Made by a program: the position numbers and the translations under genes. The notes under the pieces are model-generated. The model saw nothing but the letters and a program-made list of their open reading frames with translations, searched no databases and was not told the origin of the DNA. This document shows, piece after piece, positions 1 to 6,285 of a stretch of DNA of 8,876 nt. Each line of letters begins with the position of its first letter. Position 1 is the stretch's first letter. This DNA is from Oscillospiraceae bacterium (GTDB taxonomy: Bacteria > Bacillota > Clostridia > Oscillospirales > Acutalibacteraceae): positions 1,407 to 10,282 of the forward strand of contig JAFLUO010000033.1 of assembly GCA_022508705.1 (NCBI GenBank), read 5' to 3'.

Positions 1-38
1 CCGATATAACCCGCTCCGCCCGTTACTAAAATATTCAT
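1..38 (-). CDS. galE: UDP-glucose 4-epimerase, N-terminal fragment (runs off left edge)
   Basis: Only the first 12 complete codons are present, reading MNILVTGGAGYI followed by the first two bases of a Gly codon. This is the start of an extended short-chain dehydrogenase/reductase with the nucleotide-binding TGGAGYIG (GxxGxxG) motif, and the exact wording is typical of GalE, which interconverts UDP-glucose and UDP-galactose with bound NAD in the cytoplasm. The ATG overlaps the TGA of the SpoIID-domain gene (TGATG), and a strong AAGGAGG lies 7 bases before it, inside that gene. The two are therefore translationally coupled. Other NAD-dependent sugar epimerases or dehydratases share this N-terminus, so the GalE name is likely but cannot be proved from 12 residues. 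Confidence 0.72.
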   Translation of the reverse strand, partial: MNILVTGGAGYI

Positions 39-2218
39 CAGTTTGCCTCCTTAGCAAGCGTTGTATTCGCAAAATATGTTTTGAGAATTCTCTCATAATT
101 ATACCCTTTTCCTGCTAAAGCGTTTGCCCCAGCTTTACTCATACCAACGCCACAGCCGATGCCATATGAAGTAAAGGTAAACGTTTCAGAAGAGCTGTCA
201 TAACTGAGCTTAAAGCAGCTTGATTTAATTCCGATGTCTGAAAGCTTTGTAATAAATTCGTATCCTGTTAAATCCTGACCGCCGACTCTGACAGATTTTA
301 CATAACCTACCGATGAAGAAACGGCATTATTGCGCTCTCTTACGATAATCCATCTTGTAGGATCGGAATCAACGTCAATTTCAAAATCTGCTTTAAGAAG
401 AATTCCCTGAACTTCACCGCGCTTGAGCTGAACTGTATTTTCATATCCTTCAACAGAAGCCTCCGGGTTACCGTCAAGTCTTGAAACAGCTCTGAGATAC
501 GGGTAATTTTCACTGAATACCATTGATGCGTCGGCAGTACCGCCTGCCGCAATTTCAAAGAACGGTGTAAGAGCAACCTCACCGTTGTAGGAAATGTATC
601 TGCCGAATACTTCGCTTACTGCAACCTCAACCTCTTGTGTGACTGACTTTTCTATCTGTACGCCGTCAATTTGGAAGTCGTTGTCTCTGTATTTAAGATA
701 TGTGTAAATTACAATCGCCTGAGCTTTTATAGCTTCCATTTCATAGCCTTCGCCCATTTCAGTCATAACAAGGCCTGCAATGGCATCTTTGGCAGGGATT
801 TTTTCACCGTTAACCGTTATAAATTCGGGAGCGCCCTTATCTTCCTCTACCTCACTCTCAGATGGTTTTTCTTCGCCTTCTTCGTTAGTTTCGGGCTCCG
901 TTGCCTCTTCGGTTGGTTTCTCCGCTTCTTCCTTTTGTTTTTTCTCAATTTCAAGTATATCTTGAATTATAAATTCGGATATTTTAAGTTTATTTTCGTT
1001 TGTTTCGGGAGCCGGTTCTGTGGTAGGTGCCTGAGTTGTGGGCGCTTGAGTTGTTGACTCGGTTGTTGTCTCGTATCCGAATAATTTGCGAAGGGCTTTT
1101 GATGCAGAACCGTTTTCACCCTGCATTTTGAATACTACTGCAAGCACTGCACAAAGAAGAATTACAACACCTAAAATAATTGCAAGTATTGTTACTGTTT
1201 TTTTACTTGACTTTTTTTCCATAGGCTCTGTGGGTTCAGACGGAGCGTCCGATACCTCAATGCCGACACTCCTGATACCTGCGGCTCTTTCGCCGATAAG
1301 CTCATAAAGCTCTGCCGCAACGCTTTCGATGAAAGCATCTTCTGTTTCGCCGTCTTCAAGATAAAGCTTTCTTACTGTAGCATTGTCATCGTCTGCAACT
1401 GCAATACAAATATATTTTGATTCATCCGTTTCATAAATATCGCTTATTGATGCTCCTATATTCGCGGCGGACAAATCAAGGCTTACACGTGCGAGCTGTG
1501 CGGCATATTCGGTAGCATTAACCTCGCCTTTGTCCTCAACATGAGGAGTAAATACGACTACGTCGCTGAAATGCTCAACCGCTTCGCCTAAATTTTTCAA
1601 CGCTTCGGAATTTGCCGTGCCGTTAACTGCAACAACAGAGCCTGTTTCCCAAAGCCGTGAAATCGCAATTTCTGCTTTTTCATTATCAATGTGCTGTGTT
1701 TCTGAAAGAATGCTTGCTGCCTCGCCGCCAAGACCTTGTGCCAAATATGGAACAACACCGTTTCGCAGAATTATATTGATTCTGTCGTCATCAATTGGAA
1801 TTACAACAATATATTTTTCTCCGTTGTCTATTCCGAAGCCTGAATACATTCCGTCTTTTGAAAGGAAAACCGTTGACATCTCTGGAAAAGACGAAAAATT
1901 CTTTCTCTGCTCATCGGAAAGAGCGTCATTATTTTCAAGCATATTAAGCACTGCGGGGCTTTGAACATTTTCAACCTCAAACGCCTGCGCTATAGCATTT
2001 TTAAGTTTAAAATAACGCTTTTGGTCAACAGCAATTACGATAATATCGTCATTTTGAATCGCATTTTGAAAGCCTTCAAACAAATTGAGCATTTTATCGT
2101 AATGCACAAAGGTTTCATTGCCCTCAGTGTATCCTTTTAAGCTGCTGACTACCCTTGCCTGAAATTTTGCAAAGGGAATGCTCTTTTCAGTATTAAGCGA
2201 TAAAAGTCTAACCTTCAT
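38..2218 (-). CDS. Membrane-anchored SpoIID/LytB-domain protein with a degenerate CinA-like N-terminal region
   Basis: This is a 726-residue protein counted from the ATG at 2218. An in-frame GTG at 2227 would add three residues, but it sits inside the best ribosome binding site (AAAGGTGAT), so the ATG is preferred. Residues 1-312 are probably cytoplasmic and match the CinA layout by eye (see findings). One hydrophobic segment lies at about 341-364. It is followed by a Thr/Pro then Glu/Lys-rich linker (about 382-462). Residues 465-717 form a SpoIID domain: VNGEKIPAKDAIAGLVMTEM carries the expected catalytic Glu (E487), EAIKAQA follows, then AAGGTAD, and a GVGMSKAG block near the C-terminus. 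SpoIID-family proteins are lytic transglycosylases acting on denuded peptidoglycan, in spore formers during engulfment. The protein is much longer than SpoIID itself and carries GCG where the family has GHG, so it is a relative rather than spoIID. Activity and a sporulation role are inferred. Confidence 0.85.
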   Translation of the reverse strand: MKVRLLSLNTEKSIPFAKFQARVVSSLKGYTEGNETFVHYDKMLNLFEGFQNAIQNDDIIVIAVDQKRYFKLKNAIAQAFEVENVQSPAVLNMLENNDALSDEQRKNFSSFPEMSTVFLSKDGMYSGFGIDNGEKYIVVIPIDDDRINIILRNGVVPYLAQGLGGEAASILSETQHIDNEKAEIAISRLWETGSVVAVNGTANSEALKNLGEAVEHFSDVVVFTPHVEDKGEVNATEYAAQLARVSLDLSAANIGASISDIYETDESKYICIAVADDDNATVRKLYLEDGETEDAFIESVAAELYELIGERAAGIRSVGIEVSDAPSEPTEPMEKKSSKKTVTILAIILGVVILLCAVLAVVFKMQGENGSASKALRKLFGYETTTESTTQAPTTQAPTTEPAPETNENKLKISEFIIQDILEIEKKQKEEAEKPTEEATEPETNEEGEEKPSESEVEEDKGAPEFITVNGEKIPAKDAIAGLVMTEMGEGYEMEAIKAQAIVIYTYLKYRDNDFQIDGVQIEKSVTQEVEVAVSEVFGRYISYNGEVALTPFFEIAAGGTADASMVFSENYPYLRAVSRLDGNPEASVEGYENTVQLKRGEVQGILLKADFEIDVDSDPTRWIIVRERNNAVSSSVGYVKSVRVGGQDLTGYEFITKLSDIGIKSSCFKLSYDSSSETFTFTSYGIGCGVGMSKAGANALAGKGYNYERILKTYFANTTLAKEAN
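46..52 (-). promoter_or_regulatory. Ribosome binding site for the galE start
   Basis: The minus strand reads AAGGAGG, 7 bases before the ATG at 38. It lies wholly inside the final codons of the upstream SpoIID-domain gene, so galE depends on that transcript and there is no room for its own promoter. Confidence 0.85.
1013..1054 (-). repeat. Thr/Gln/Ala/Pro tandem repeat in the extracytoplasmic linker
   Basis: Within the SpoIID-domain gene, 14 codons encode TTQAP, TTQAP, TTEP in tandem, just outside the membrane segment. Synonymous codons differ between copies (CAA/CAG, GCG/GCA), so the repeat is kept at protein level and is not a recent DNA slippage event. It probably works as a flexible wall-spanning spacer. 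Confidence 0.75.
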
Positions 2219-2345
2219 TTTAATCACCTTTCAGTACATTTTAACACAAAGCGTTATAAAAGCCCTTGTGAACAGTACCGTTCCTTTCTTCGTGTTTCAC
2301 ACACTACACTTCTTAATTATTACCACATTAAATTTGCAAACAGCT
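2219..2345. other. 127-base intergenic gap with a dyad and a hairpin; no clear promoter or terminator
   Basis: This gap separates the sortase stop from the SpoIID-domain start. It holds a 14-base inverted repeat at 2270-2283 (GAACaGTACcGTTC on the plus strand, symmetric except at one base pair). Next to it is a possible hairpin at 2245-2270 whose arms contain CACAA and TTGTG. There is no run of T after a GC-rich stem on either strand, so I see no intrinsic terminator and the sortase transcript may read through. Possible -10 elements on the minus strand (TATAAC at 2253-2258, TGTTAAAAT at 2238-2246) lack a matching -35. Confidence 0.5.
2223..2231 (-). promoter_or_regulatory. Ribosome binding site that decides the SpoIID-domain start
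   Basis: The minus strand reads AAAGGTGAT, which pairs well with the 16S 3' end, and the ATG at 2218 follows 4 bases later. The GTG at 2227 lies within this element and has no separate ribosome binding site, which favours the ATG. Confidence 0.65.
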
Positions 2346-3617
2346 TTAGGGAGTCCAATTTGTGTCATCCTTATATGCGTTTTCCATGCCCTTTGCATCA
2401 TACCATGCCTGCGGATACCTTGGAGAAGGGTTTATTTCTACTCCGCTTGTATCTACACTTGTATCTTCATTTTCACGGCAAAGCCTTGCCACAATTACAA
2501 GTCTTGCATCAGAAAATTCGTATGAGCAGGTTGAAAGAGTAAGAATTTTATCGTCAGGCAGTACGCTTATATTCGTATTGAAAAGACTTCTCTTCTGAAT
2601 TTCCTGAATAAAGCTCATAAATTGGTCGTCTGATGAAAAATCCGTTATCGTATAGTTAAACAAATAACCGTTATCGTCTTTAGGATTGCCGTTTGAAATA
2701 AATGCCGCAAATATTTTGAAATAATAAGTTTTGTAAATAGTATCATACTGAATGACAGGAGATTCTTTGTAGCCTTCAATTGTTTTATATTTATCAAGGT
2801 TTGAGAAGATAAGTCCGTCACTCATATGGTGACCGTAAATTACGTTATTATCGCTAAAATATTTAGCGTCGTTTCTGTAATCAAGGAATGGACACCCGTA
2901 GCGGCTTTTTTTGCCGTAGAAATCCGTTTTTAAATATTTTGAATTATCGCCAGCCTTGACAACCTGAACGTCAAGGTTAGTTCCGTCAATTTTAAGCCAG
3001 CCTACAAGCTCCGGGTTAACTGCATAAAGATAAGCGTATTTAAGGTTCATGCCCTCGGGAAATTCAACGGAAGGATATTTTGAAAAAAGCTCTTGCCACG
3101 CTTCGTCATACTGGTCTGAGTTAAAATCGTCTGTTGAGACAACTAAGTTGTGAATGTTTTTATTGTCGTTTTTGTGAAGAAAATGCTGGGTTATCAGCAC
3201 ACCGAAAGCAATTACACAACCTATTATGGTTACTACAGAAATATCCATAACGATTTTACGCGCCTTCTCACGCTTTTTATCTTCTTTTTTTGGAAGAAAT
3301 TTTCCAAAAAAATCAGCAAATATCTCATTAAAGGTTCTGACTTTTTTTTCAGTAACTTCGGACTTTTCAGCAGTTTCCGTATCTTTTTTCTCAGGCTCGC
3401 TTTTTTTTACATACTGTGCTGTAACGTCAACAAAGGTCATTCCGTTTTCGGTAAATGTCTTTATCCCCCGGTCATCCGAAACTTCTTCGTTTATATTTTT
3501 CTCAATTTCTGCAACAATATCATTTGATTCGAGAGTAGGCTCGGAATTTGACATTCCGTCAAGCTCTTCAAGAAGACTGTCAAACGAATTGTTGTCATTC
3601 GGTTTGTTTTCGCTCAT
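2346..3617 (-). CDS. srtB: Class B sortase (second of a tandem pair), long cytoplasmic N-terminal extension
   Basis: This is a 423-residue membrane-bound transpeptidase of the sortase B class, which cleaves a sorting signal on secreted proteins and joins them to cell-wall peptide. About 120 charged residues, mostly Glu/Lys/Asp, precede a membrane segment at about 122-146. The N-in orientation fits sortases. The catalytic domain covers about 200-380, with His263 in IYGHHM, Cys364 in LSTC and Arg372 in DARLVIVAR, so the triad is intact. A C-terminal tail with NPSPRYPQAWYD is shared with the upstream copy. The N-terminal extension is longer than in typical SrtB (about 250 residues in all). The ATG overlaps the upstream stop as ATGA and has a strong AGGAGGT 6 bases before it. 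No sorting-signal substrate is encoded in the window, so the target is unknown. Confidence 0.92.
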   Translation of the reverse strand: MSENKPNDNNSFDSLLEELDGMSNSEPTLESNDIVAEIEKNINEEVSDDRGIKTFTENGMTFVDVTAQYVKKSEPEKKDTETAEKSEVTEKKVRTFNEIFADFFGKFLPKKEDKKREKARKIVMDISVVTIIGCVIAFGVLITQHFLHKNDNKNIHNLVVSTDDFNSDQYDEAWQELFSKYPSVEFPEGMNLKYAYLYAVNPELVGWLKIDGTNLDVQVVKAGDNSKYLKTDFYGKKSRYGCPFLDYRNDAKYFSDNNVIYGHHMSDGLIFSNLDKYKTIEGYKESPVIQYDTIYKTYYFKIFAAFISNGNPKDDNGYLFNYTITDFSSDDQFMSFIQEIQKRSLFNTNISVLPDDKILTLSTCSYEFSDARLVIVARLCRENEDTSVDTSGVEINPSPRYPQAWYDAKGMENAYKDDTNWTP

Positions 3618-4624
3618 CTATTTACCTCCTGAGGATACCATTTTTCATCATCTTTATACGGATTTGGAATACCGTTTTTATCATAGTAAAGCTGAGGATA
3701 TTTCGGTGACGGATTTACCGTAACATTTTCGGTATTAACTCTTTCATCCTCACCGGGTCTCAGCTTTCTTGTAAGAACGACAAAACGTGTATCTGCCCTG
3801 TAAGAAATTTTGCCTTTGCTGTAAAGGTCAAGATTTCGGATACATGTTGAAAGAATAAGCATATTATCATCGTCGTTTATGTCAACATCGGTAATATACA
3901 GTCTGCGTTTATTGACCTCGTTTATAAATCCGTCAAAGTTGTCTCCGTCCATGTAAGGATAAATATAGTTGAAAATATAGCCGTTATCTTCCTGTGCTTT
4001 TGCATTGGTTATAAAAACTGCATACACTTTCCATTTTTCTTTTCCGTTTACGGTTGAAAACTCAATGACGGGAGACGATTTATAAAAATCAATGTCCTGG
4101 TATTTTTCAAGCTCTGAAAACATTGTGCCGTCATAACAGTTATGACCGTAAAGAATGGTGTTGGCATCAAAATTTACGGGATCGTTCCTGTAATCCATAA
4201 AAACAGTTCCGCGGCGGTCATAGTTTTTATAAAAATCATGAGTTAAATAATATGAATTATCCGCATATTTTACGACAGGCAGGCTAATTGTTGTGTTGGG
4301 AACTTTTACCCACCCCACAAAGCCCGGATTTATGGCTACCATTTCGTCAAAATTAAAATCCGCTTCCTCGCTGACATCTGATTCAAAAACAGATTCTAAT
4401 TTATTATTCATTTCAATATTTTCCTGGCGTTTCATGTGATTTCTGATAATCAACGCCGCAGCGCAAGAGAAAACAATAATACTGATCAAGAGAATAATAA
4501 TTGCGATGACAGATATTTTTCTGCGTGGCTTTTTTGTGCCTTGCGTGTTGTTTACACCCTCTGCCAAAGTATTTTTGTTTTCATTTTCGCTGAATTTTTC
4601 AACATTGTTCTTATTAAGTTCCAA
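3614..4624 (-). CDS. srtB: Class B sortase (first of a tandem pair)
   Basis: This is a 336-residue sortase B-type transpeptidase with a TTG start. The TTG is supported by AGGTGA 6 bases upstream and by lying 2 bases past the pncC stop. A basic stretch (KKPRRK, 31-36) precedes a membrane segment at about 37-60, giving N-in topology. The catalytic domain covers about 95-290. His161 lies in ILYGHNC, Cys261 in LILSTC and Arg280 in DTRFVVL, so the triad is complete. Compared with its downstream paralogue it has a shorter N-terminus but nearly the same motif order, including FMDYRND, SPVI, EDNGYIFNY and a C-terminal NPSPKYPQLYYD tail. The pair probably arose by duplication. Its place directly after pncC in a housekeeping operon suggests constitutive expression, which is an inference. 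Confidence 0.92.
   Translation of the reverse strand: MELNKNNVEKFSENENKNTLAEGVNNTQGTKKPRRKISVIAIIILLISIIVFSCAAALIIRNHMKRQENIEMNNKLESVFESDVSEEADFNFDEMVAINPGFVGWVKVPNTTISLPVVKYADNSYYLTHDFYKNYDRRGTVFMDYRNDPVNFDANTILYGHNCYDGTMFSELEKYQDIDFYKSSPVIEFSTVNGKEKWKVYAVFITNAKAQEDNGYIFNYIYPYMDGDNFDGFINEVNKRRLYITDVDINDDDNMLILSTCIRNLDLYSKGKISYRADTRFVVLTRKLRPGEDERVNTENVTVNPSPKYPQLYYDKNGIPNPYKDDEKWYPQEVNR
3624..3630 (-). promoter_or_regulatory. Strong ribosome binding site for the second sortase
   Basis: The minus strand reads AGGAGGT, 6 bases before the ATG at 3617, inside the last codons of the first sortase. With the ATGA overlap it indicates coupled, probably near-equal translation of the two sortases. 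Confidence 0.85.
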
Positions 4625-4626
4625 TT

Positions 4627-5106
4627 CTATTCACCTACGAGACTTATAAGAATTTTTAAAGCTTCATCTGAAGCGCTTTCACGGTTAAGACGCCTAACAT
4701 CTCCCGCGAATTTATTTTCAAGTTTTTTTACTACTGTTTTTTTGCCGTTTGACCCTGCAAGAAATATTAAACCTACGGGCTTTTCGGTATTATCGGAATT
4801 AGGCCCTGCAATTCCCGAAACGGCAACGGCTAAATCTGCCTTTGAAAGCTTCAAAACGCCTGTCACCATTTCGCGAACGGTTTGCTCGCTGACTGCTCCG
4901 TATTTAAATAGCGTTTCGTCGGACACGCCTAAAACAGATTGCTTTATTTCATTGCTGTAGCTGACTATTCCGCAATTAAACACAGACGACGACCCGCTGA
5001 CATCCGTTATGCGTTTTGCAATAAGACCGCCCGTGCAGGACTCGGCCGTAGCCACTACAAGCTGTTTATCTTTGAGAAGCGATACTAATGTTTCCTCAAG
5101 GAGCAT
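4627..5106 (-). CDS. pncC: Nicotinamide-nucleotide amidohydrolase, stand-alone CinA C-terminal domain
   Basis: This 159-residue cytoplasmic protein matches the CinA C-terminal (PncC) family along its whole length, the usual size for the stand-alone form. The family deamidates nicotinamide mononucleotide to nicotinate mononucleotide, returning it to NAD synthesis. Visible blocks are TAESCTGG (20-27, with the likely nucleophile Ser23), GIVSYSNEIKQSVLGV (46-61, with conserved Tyr50 and Lys55), YGAVSEQTVREM (69-80), AVSGIAGP (95-102) and KPVGLIF (109-115), followed by a basic stretch ending in NRESASDEAL. The N-terminal MoCF-like domain of full-length CinA is absent. The ATG overlaps the thiI stop as TAATG, so translation is coupled. 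Annotators often call this family CinA or competence/damage-inducible protein; a competence role is not supported by this domain alone. Confidence 0.9.
   Translation of the reverse strand: MLLEETLVSLLKDKQLVVATAESCTGGLIAKRITDVSGSSSVFNCGIVSYSNEIKQSVLGVSDETLFKYGAVSEQTVREMVTGVLKLSKADLAVAVSGIAGPNSDNTEKPVGLIFLAGSNGKKTVVKKLENKFAGDVRRLNRESASDEALKILISLVGE
4631..4636 (-). promoter_or_regulatory. Ribosome binding site that decides the TTG start of the first sortase
   Basis: The minus strand reads AGGTGA, 6 bases before the TTG at 4624 and within the last codons of pncC. No ATG or GTG nearby has comparable spacing. Confidence 0.7.
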
Positions 5107-6278
5107 TAAAAACCAACCACCGTTACTTTAGTATTCTCAAGTGCTCGCTGTGCAAGCGCATCGATATCAAGATTTTTTTCAACCTCTTCAAGCATTTGCA
5201 CAGTAGGCTTTGTTTTGGGGTGCTTAGGTGTGAATACCGTACAGCAGTCCTCAAAGGGTTCTATTGAAATGTCAAATGTACCGATTTTTCTTGAAACCGT
5301 TATTATTTCGTCTTTATCGTTGCCGATAAGAGGACGAAAAACAGGCATTGTTGCAACTGCATCTGTGCAGGCAATTGCGGGTAAAGTCTGACTTGCAACC
5401 TGACCGAGGCTTTCACCTGTAATGAGTGCCTTACTGTCTTCTTTTTCGGCGATTGCAGATGCAATTCGCATCATAAACCTTCTCATAACAAGAGTAAACA
5501 TATCCTCAGGGCAGTTGTCACGGATTTCTTCCTGAATTTCGGTAAAACCAACCGTAAAAAGAGTTATACTGCCGCTGTAAGCCGCGACCTGCTTTAAAAG
5601 TCTGAACACTTTGTCCTCAGACTGGGGGGAAGTGTACGGCGGCGAAGCAAAATGAACTGCATTGAGAACAAGACCTCTTTTTGCCATCATGTATGCTGCA
5701 ACGGGACTGTCAATTCCGCCTGAAATTAACACTGTTGACTTACCTGCCGTTCCAGTGGGAAGCCCGCCTGCGCCTTTAAGCTGATTGCCTCTTATAAATG
5801 CAAATTTTTCACGGATTTCTATTGTAACGATTATTTCGGGATTTCTTACGTCTACTTTTAAATAGGGAAATTCAGAGAGAATTGCACCGCCGACCTCTGC
5901 CGAAATCTCAGGCGAAGTCAAGGGGAATTTTTTATCGGAACGCTTTGCCTCTACTTTAAAGGTCTTTGCAAATCTTAACTGGTCTTCAAGATATTTGGGA
6001 GCGCATTTGCAAATTTCCGCCATACTTTTTGGCACTTGCAGTGCTCTTGAATACCTTGCTATTCCGAACACTCTGCCGATACGCTCTGCAACCTCGTCCA
6101 TATCAATATCATCAGTTGCTGGAATAACGGAAACGGTTGACTGTTCTTTGCGGTATTCAAATTCGCCCAAAGGCTTAATCCGTTTGCGAATATTCTTTAT
6201 GAGAATGTCCTCAAAAGTGGCTCTGTTAAGCCCCTTTAGAGCAAGCTCTCCGTTTTTTATAAGGATTATTTCTTTCAT
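5106..6278 (-). CDS. thiI: tRNA 4-thiouridine sulfurtransferase ThiI, rhodanese-less form
   Basis: This 390-residue cytoplasmic enzyme adenylates U8 of tRNA and inserts sulfur to make 4-thiouridine; in some organisms it also serves thiazole synthesis. The start is the ATG at 6278 (MKEIILIKNGELALKG), with AGGAGA 10 bases upstream. Longer readings extend into the desulfurase gene and are not real. An N-terminal ferredoxin-like region and THUMP domain fill about 1-165. The ATP-binding PP-loop SGGIDSPVAAY is at 186-196, ITGESLGQVASQT at 286-298, and the conserved EDCCTVFTPKHPKT near 343-356. There is no C-terminal rhodanese domain. That is normal for Firmicute ThiI, as in Bacillus subtilis, where an adjacent cysteine desulfurase (NifZ) supplies sulfur directly. 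The desulfurase 7 bases upstream here fits that arrangement. Confidence 0.95.
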   Translation of the reverse strand: MKEIILIKNGELALKGLNRATFEDILIKNIRKRIKPLGEFEYRKEQSTVSVIPATDDIDMDEVAERIGRVFGIARYSRALQVPKSMAEICKCAPKYLEDQLRFAKTFKVEAKRSDKKFPLTSPEISAEVGGAILSEFPYLKVDVRNPEIIVTIEIREKFAFIRGNQLKGAGGLPTGTAGKSTVLISGGIDSPVAAYMMAKRGLVLNAVHFASPPYTSPQSEDKVFRLLKQVAAYSGSITLFTVGFTEIQEEIRDNCPEDMFTLVMRRFMMRIASAIAEKEDSKALITGESLGQVASQTLPAIACTDAVATMPVFRPLIGNDKDEIITVSRKIGTFDISIEPFEDCCTVFTPKHPKTKPTVQMLEEVEKNLDIDALAQRALENTKVTVVGF

Positions 6279-6285
6279 AACAAAT

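Noticed and set aside
671..1057. Plus-strand Phe/Cys-rich open frame
   Set aside because: Its composition is the complement of the Glu/Lys/Thr-rich linker of the SpoIID-domain gene; it is not a membrane protein gene.
2245..2345. Intrinsic terminator after the second sortase
   Set aside because: Stems are short or AT-rich and none is followed by a T tract on the minus strand.
2178..2525. Plus-strand open frame covering the 127-base gap
   Set aside because: It runs into the conserved 3' end of the sortase on the opposite strand, has no good ribosome binding site, and its hydrophobic look comes from AT-rich sequence.
3226..3723. Plus-strand open frame of 165 codons across the sortase genes
   Set aside because: It is a Ser/Phe-rich mirror of the charged sortase N-terminus on the other strand, with no ribosome binding site or recognisable domain.
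4436..4960. Plus-strand open frame of 174 codons
   Set aside because: It lies opposite the conserved coding sequence of the first sortase and pncC, and has no family resemblance.
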